Source: Salegentibacter sp. (GTDB taxonomy: Bacteria > Bacteroidota > Bacteroidia > Flavobacteriales > Flavobacteriaceae). From it: 6,389 bases of DNA. The number at the start of each line of letters is the position of its first letter. The stretch's first letter is position 1. This document shows positions 5,880 through 6,389 of the stretch, in pieces. Made by a program: the position numbers and the translations under genes. The notes beneath the pieces were generated by a model that worked only from the letters and a program-made list of their open reading frames with translations, searched no databases and was not told the origin of the DNA. The stretch spans positions 1 to 6,389 of the forward strand of contig JAGXIG010000054.1 in assembly GCA_024635815.1 (NCBI GenBank), written 5' to 3'.

Positions 5880-6389
5880 GTGAAAAATAAGAAGAAAGAC
5901 ATACGGGCACTTACCAAAGTACAACTGCAGGAATTTTTTGTAGCCAATGGCGATAAATCTTTCCGCGGGAGTCAGGTATACGAATGGCTTTGGAATAAAG
6001 GCGCGCACAGTTTTGAGGCGATGACTAATATTTCTAAGGCTACCCGCGAAATGCTCGATGAGAATTTTGTAATTAACCATATTCGGGTAGACAAAATGCA
6101 GCGCAGTAGTGATGGAACGATAAAAAATGCGGTGAAACTTCACGATCAACTCACGGTAGAGTCGGTTTTAATTCCTACAGCTAGCAGGACCACAGCTTGT
6201 GTTTCTTCACAGGTAGGTTGCAGTTTAGATTGCCAGTTTTGTGCTACCGCAAAATTAAAAAGAATGCGAAATCTGAATCCAGATGAAATCTACGATCAGG
6301 TGGTTGCCATAGATAATGAAAGCCGTTTGTATTTTGACAGGCCGCTTAGCAATATCGTTTTTATGGGAATGGGCGAACCGCTTATGAAT
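5880..6389 (+). CDS. rlmN: Dual-specificity 23S rRNA/tRNA adenine-C2 methyltransferase RlmN (partial, N-terminal half)
   Basis: The first 170 codons of a radical-SAM enzyme that methylates C2 of A2503 in 23S rRNA and of A37 in some tRNAs; the 3' end is off the window. An N-terminal helical RNA-binding domain (KKDIRALTK, then FRGSQVYEWLWNK at 28-40) leads to the radical-SAM core. That core has the iron-sulfur CxxxCxxC motif at Cys114, Cys118 and Cys121 and the SAM-binding GMGEP at 163-167. The methyl-carrying cysteine near the C-terminus is beyond the edge. The start is taken as GTG at 5880: the frame is closed by TAA at 5847-5849, no ATG lies between, and KKDIRALTK begins a few residues later, as in flavobacterial RlmN. 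The first in-frame ATG, near 6021, would remove conserved sequence. Confidence 0.93.
   Translation, partial: MKNKKKDIRALTKVQLQEFFVANGDKSFRGSQVYEWLWNKGAHSFEAMTNISKATREMLDENFVINHIRVDKMQRSSDGTIKNAVKLHDQLTVESVLIPTASRTTACVSSQVGCSLDCQFCATAKLKRMRNLNPDEIYDQVVAIDNESRLYFDRPLSNIVFMGMGEPLMN

Noticed and set aside
5865..6149. Open frame of 94 codons on the - strand opposite the start of rlmN
   Set aside because: It is antisense to conserved rlmN sequence and covers the rlmN promoter and start, with no recognisable product.

Overview
The window looks like ordinary chromosomal DNA from a marine-type flavobacterium (Bacteroidota, family Flavobacteriaceae; the proteins resemble the Gramella/Salegentibacter/Zunongwangia kind, from memory only). 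Three things point there: an AT-rich sequence with almost no Shine-Dalgarno sites, promoter elements of the Bacteroidota type TAnnTTTG, and a DAHP synthase carrying a C-terminal chorismate mutase. All supported genes are on the + strand, and I see no phage, plasmid, CRISPR or transposase genes.

Layout. Positions 1-62 hold the tail of an upstream gene, probably prephenate dehydrogenase. At 86-1168 lies the bifunctional DAHP synthase/chorismate mutase. An intergenic stretch (1169-1366) follows, with a likely promoter and an elaborate nested palindrome just before rsgA. Then comes a tight five-gene run: rsgA (1367-2317), dtd (2314-2766), a MazG-like pyrophosphohydrolase (2770-3096), an unrecognised two-helix membrane protein (3096-3359) and aroA (3372-4601). 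Genes in this run overlap by 4 or 1 nt or are separated by 3 or 12 nt. A new promoter at about 4631-4662 precedes queA (4683-5738), which ends in a strong hairpin terminator (5759-5799). A last promoter element lies directly against the GTG start of rlmN (5880 to the window end, truncated).

How the genes fit together. Two themes are interleaved. The shikimate/aromatic pathway is represented by its entry enzyme (DAHP synthase), its sixth step (EPSP synthase, aroA), chorismate mutase and probably prephenate dehydrogenase. The translation and housekeeping theme comprises 30S maturation (RsgA), removal of D-amino acids from tRNA (Dtd), nucleotide clean-up (MazG-like), queuosine synthesis (QueA) and adenosine-C2 methylation of rRNA/tRNA (RlmN). 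No undescribed multi-gene system is evident. The items most worth a second look are the nested palindrome in the predicted rsgA leader, the apparently leaderless rlmN transcript, and the small conserved-looking membrane protein inside the operon.
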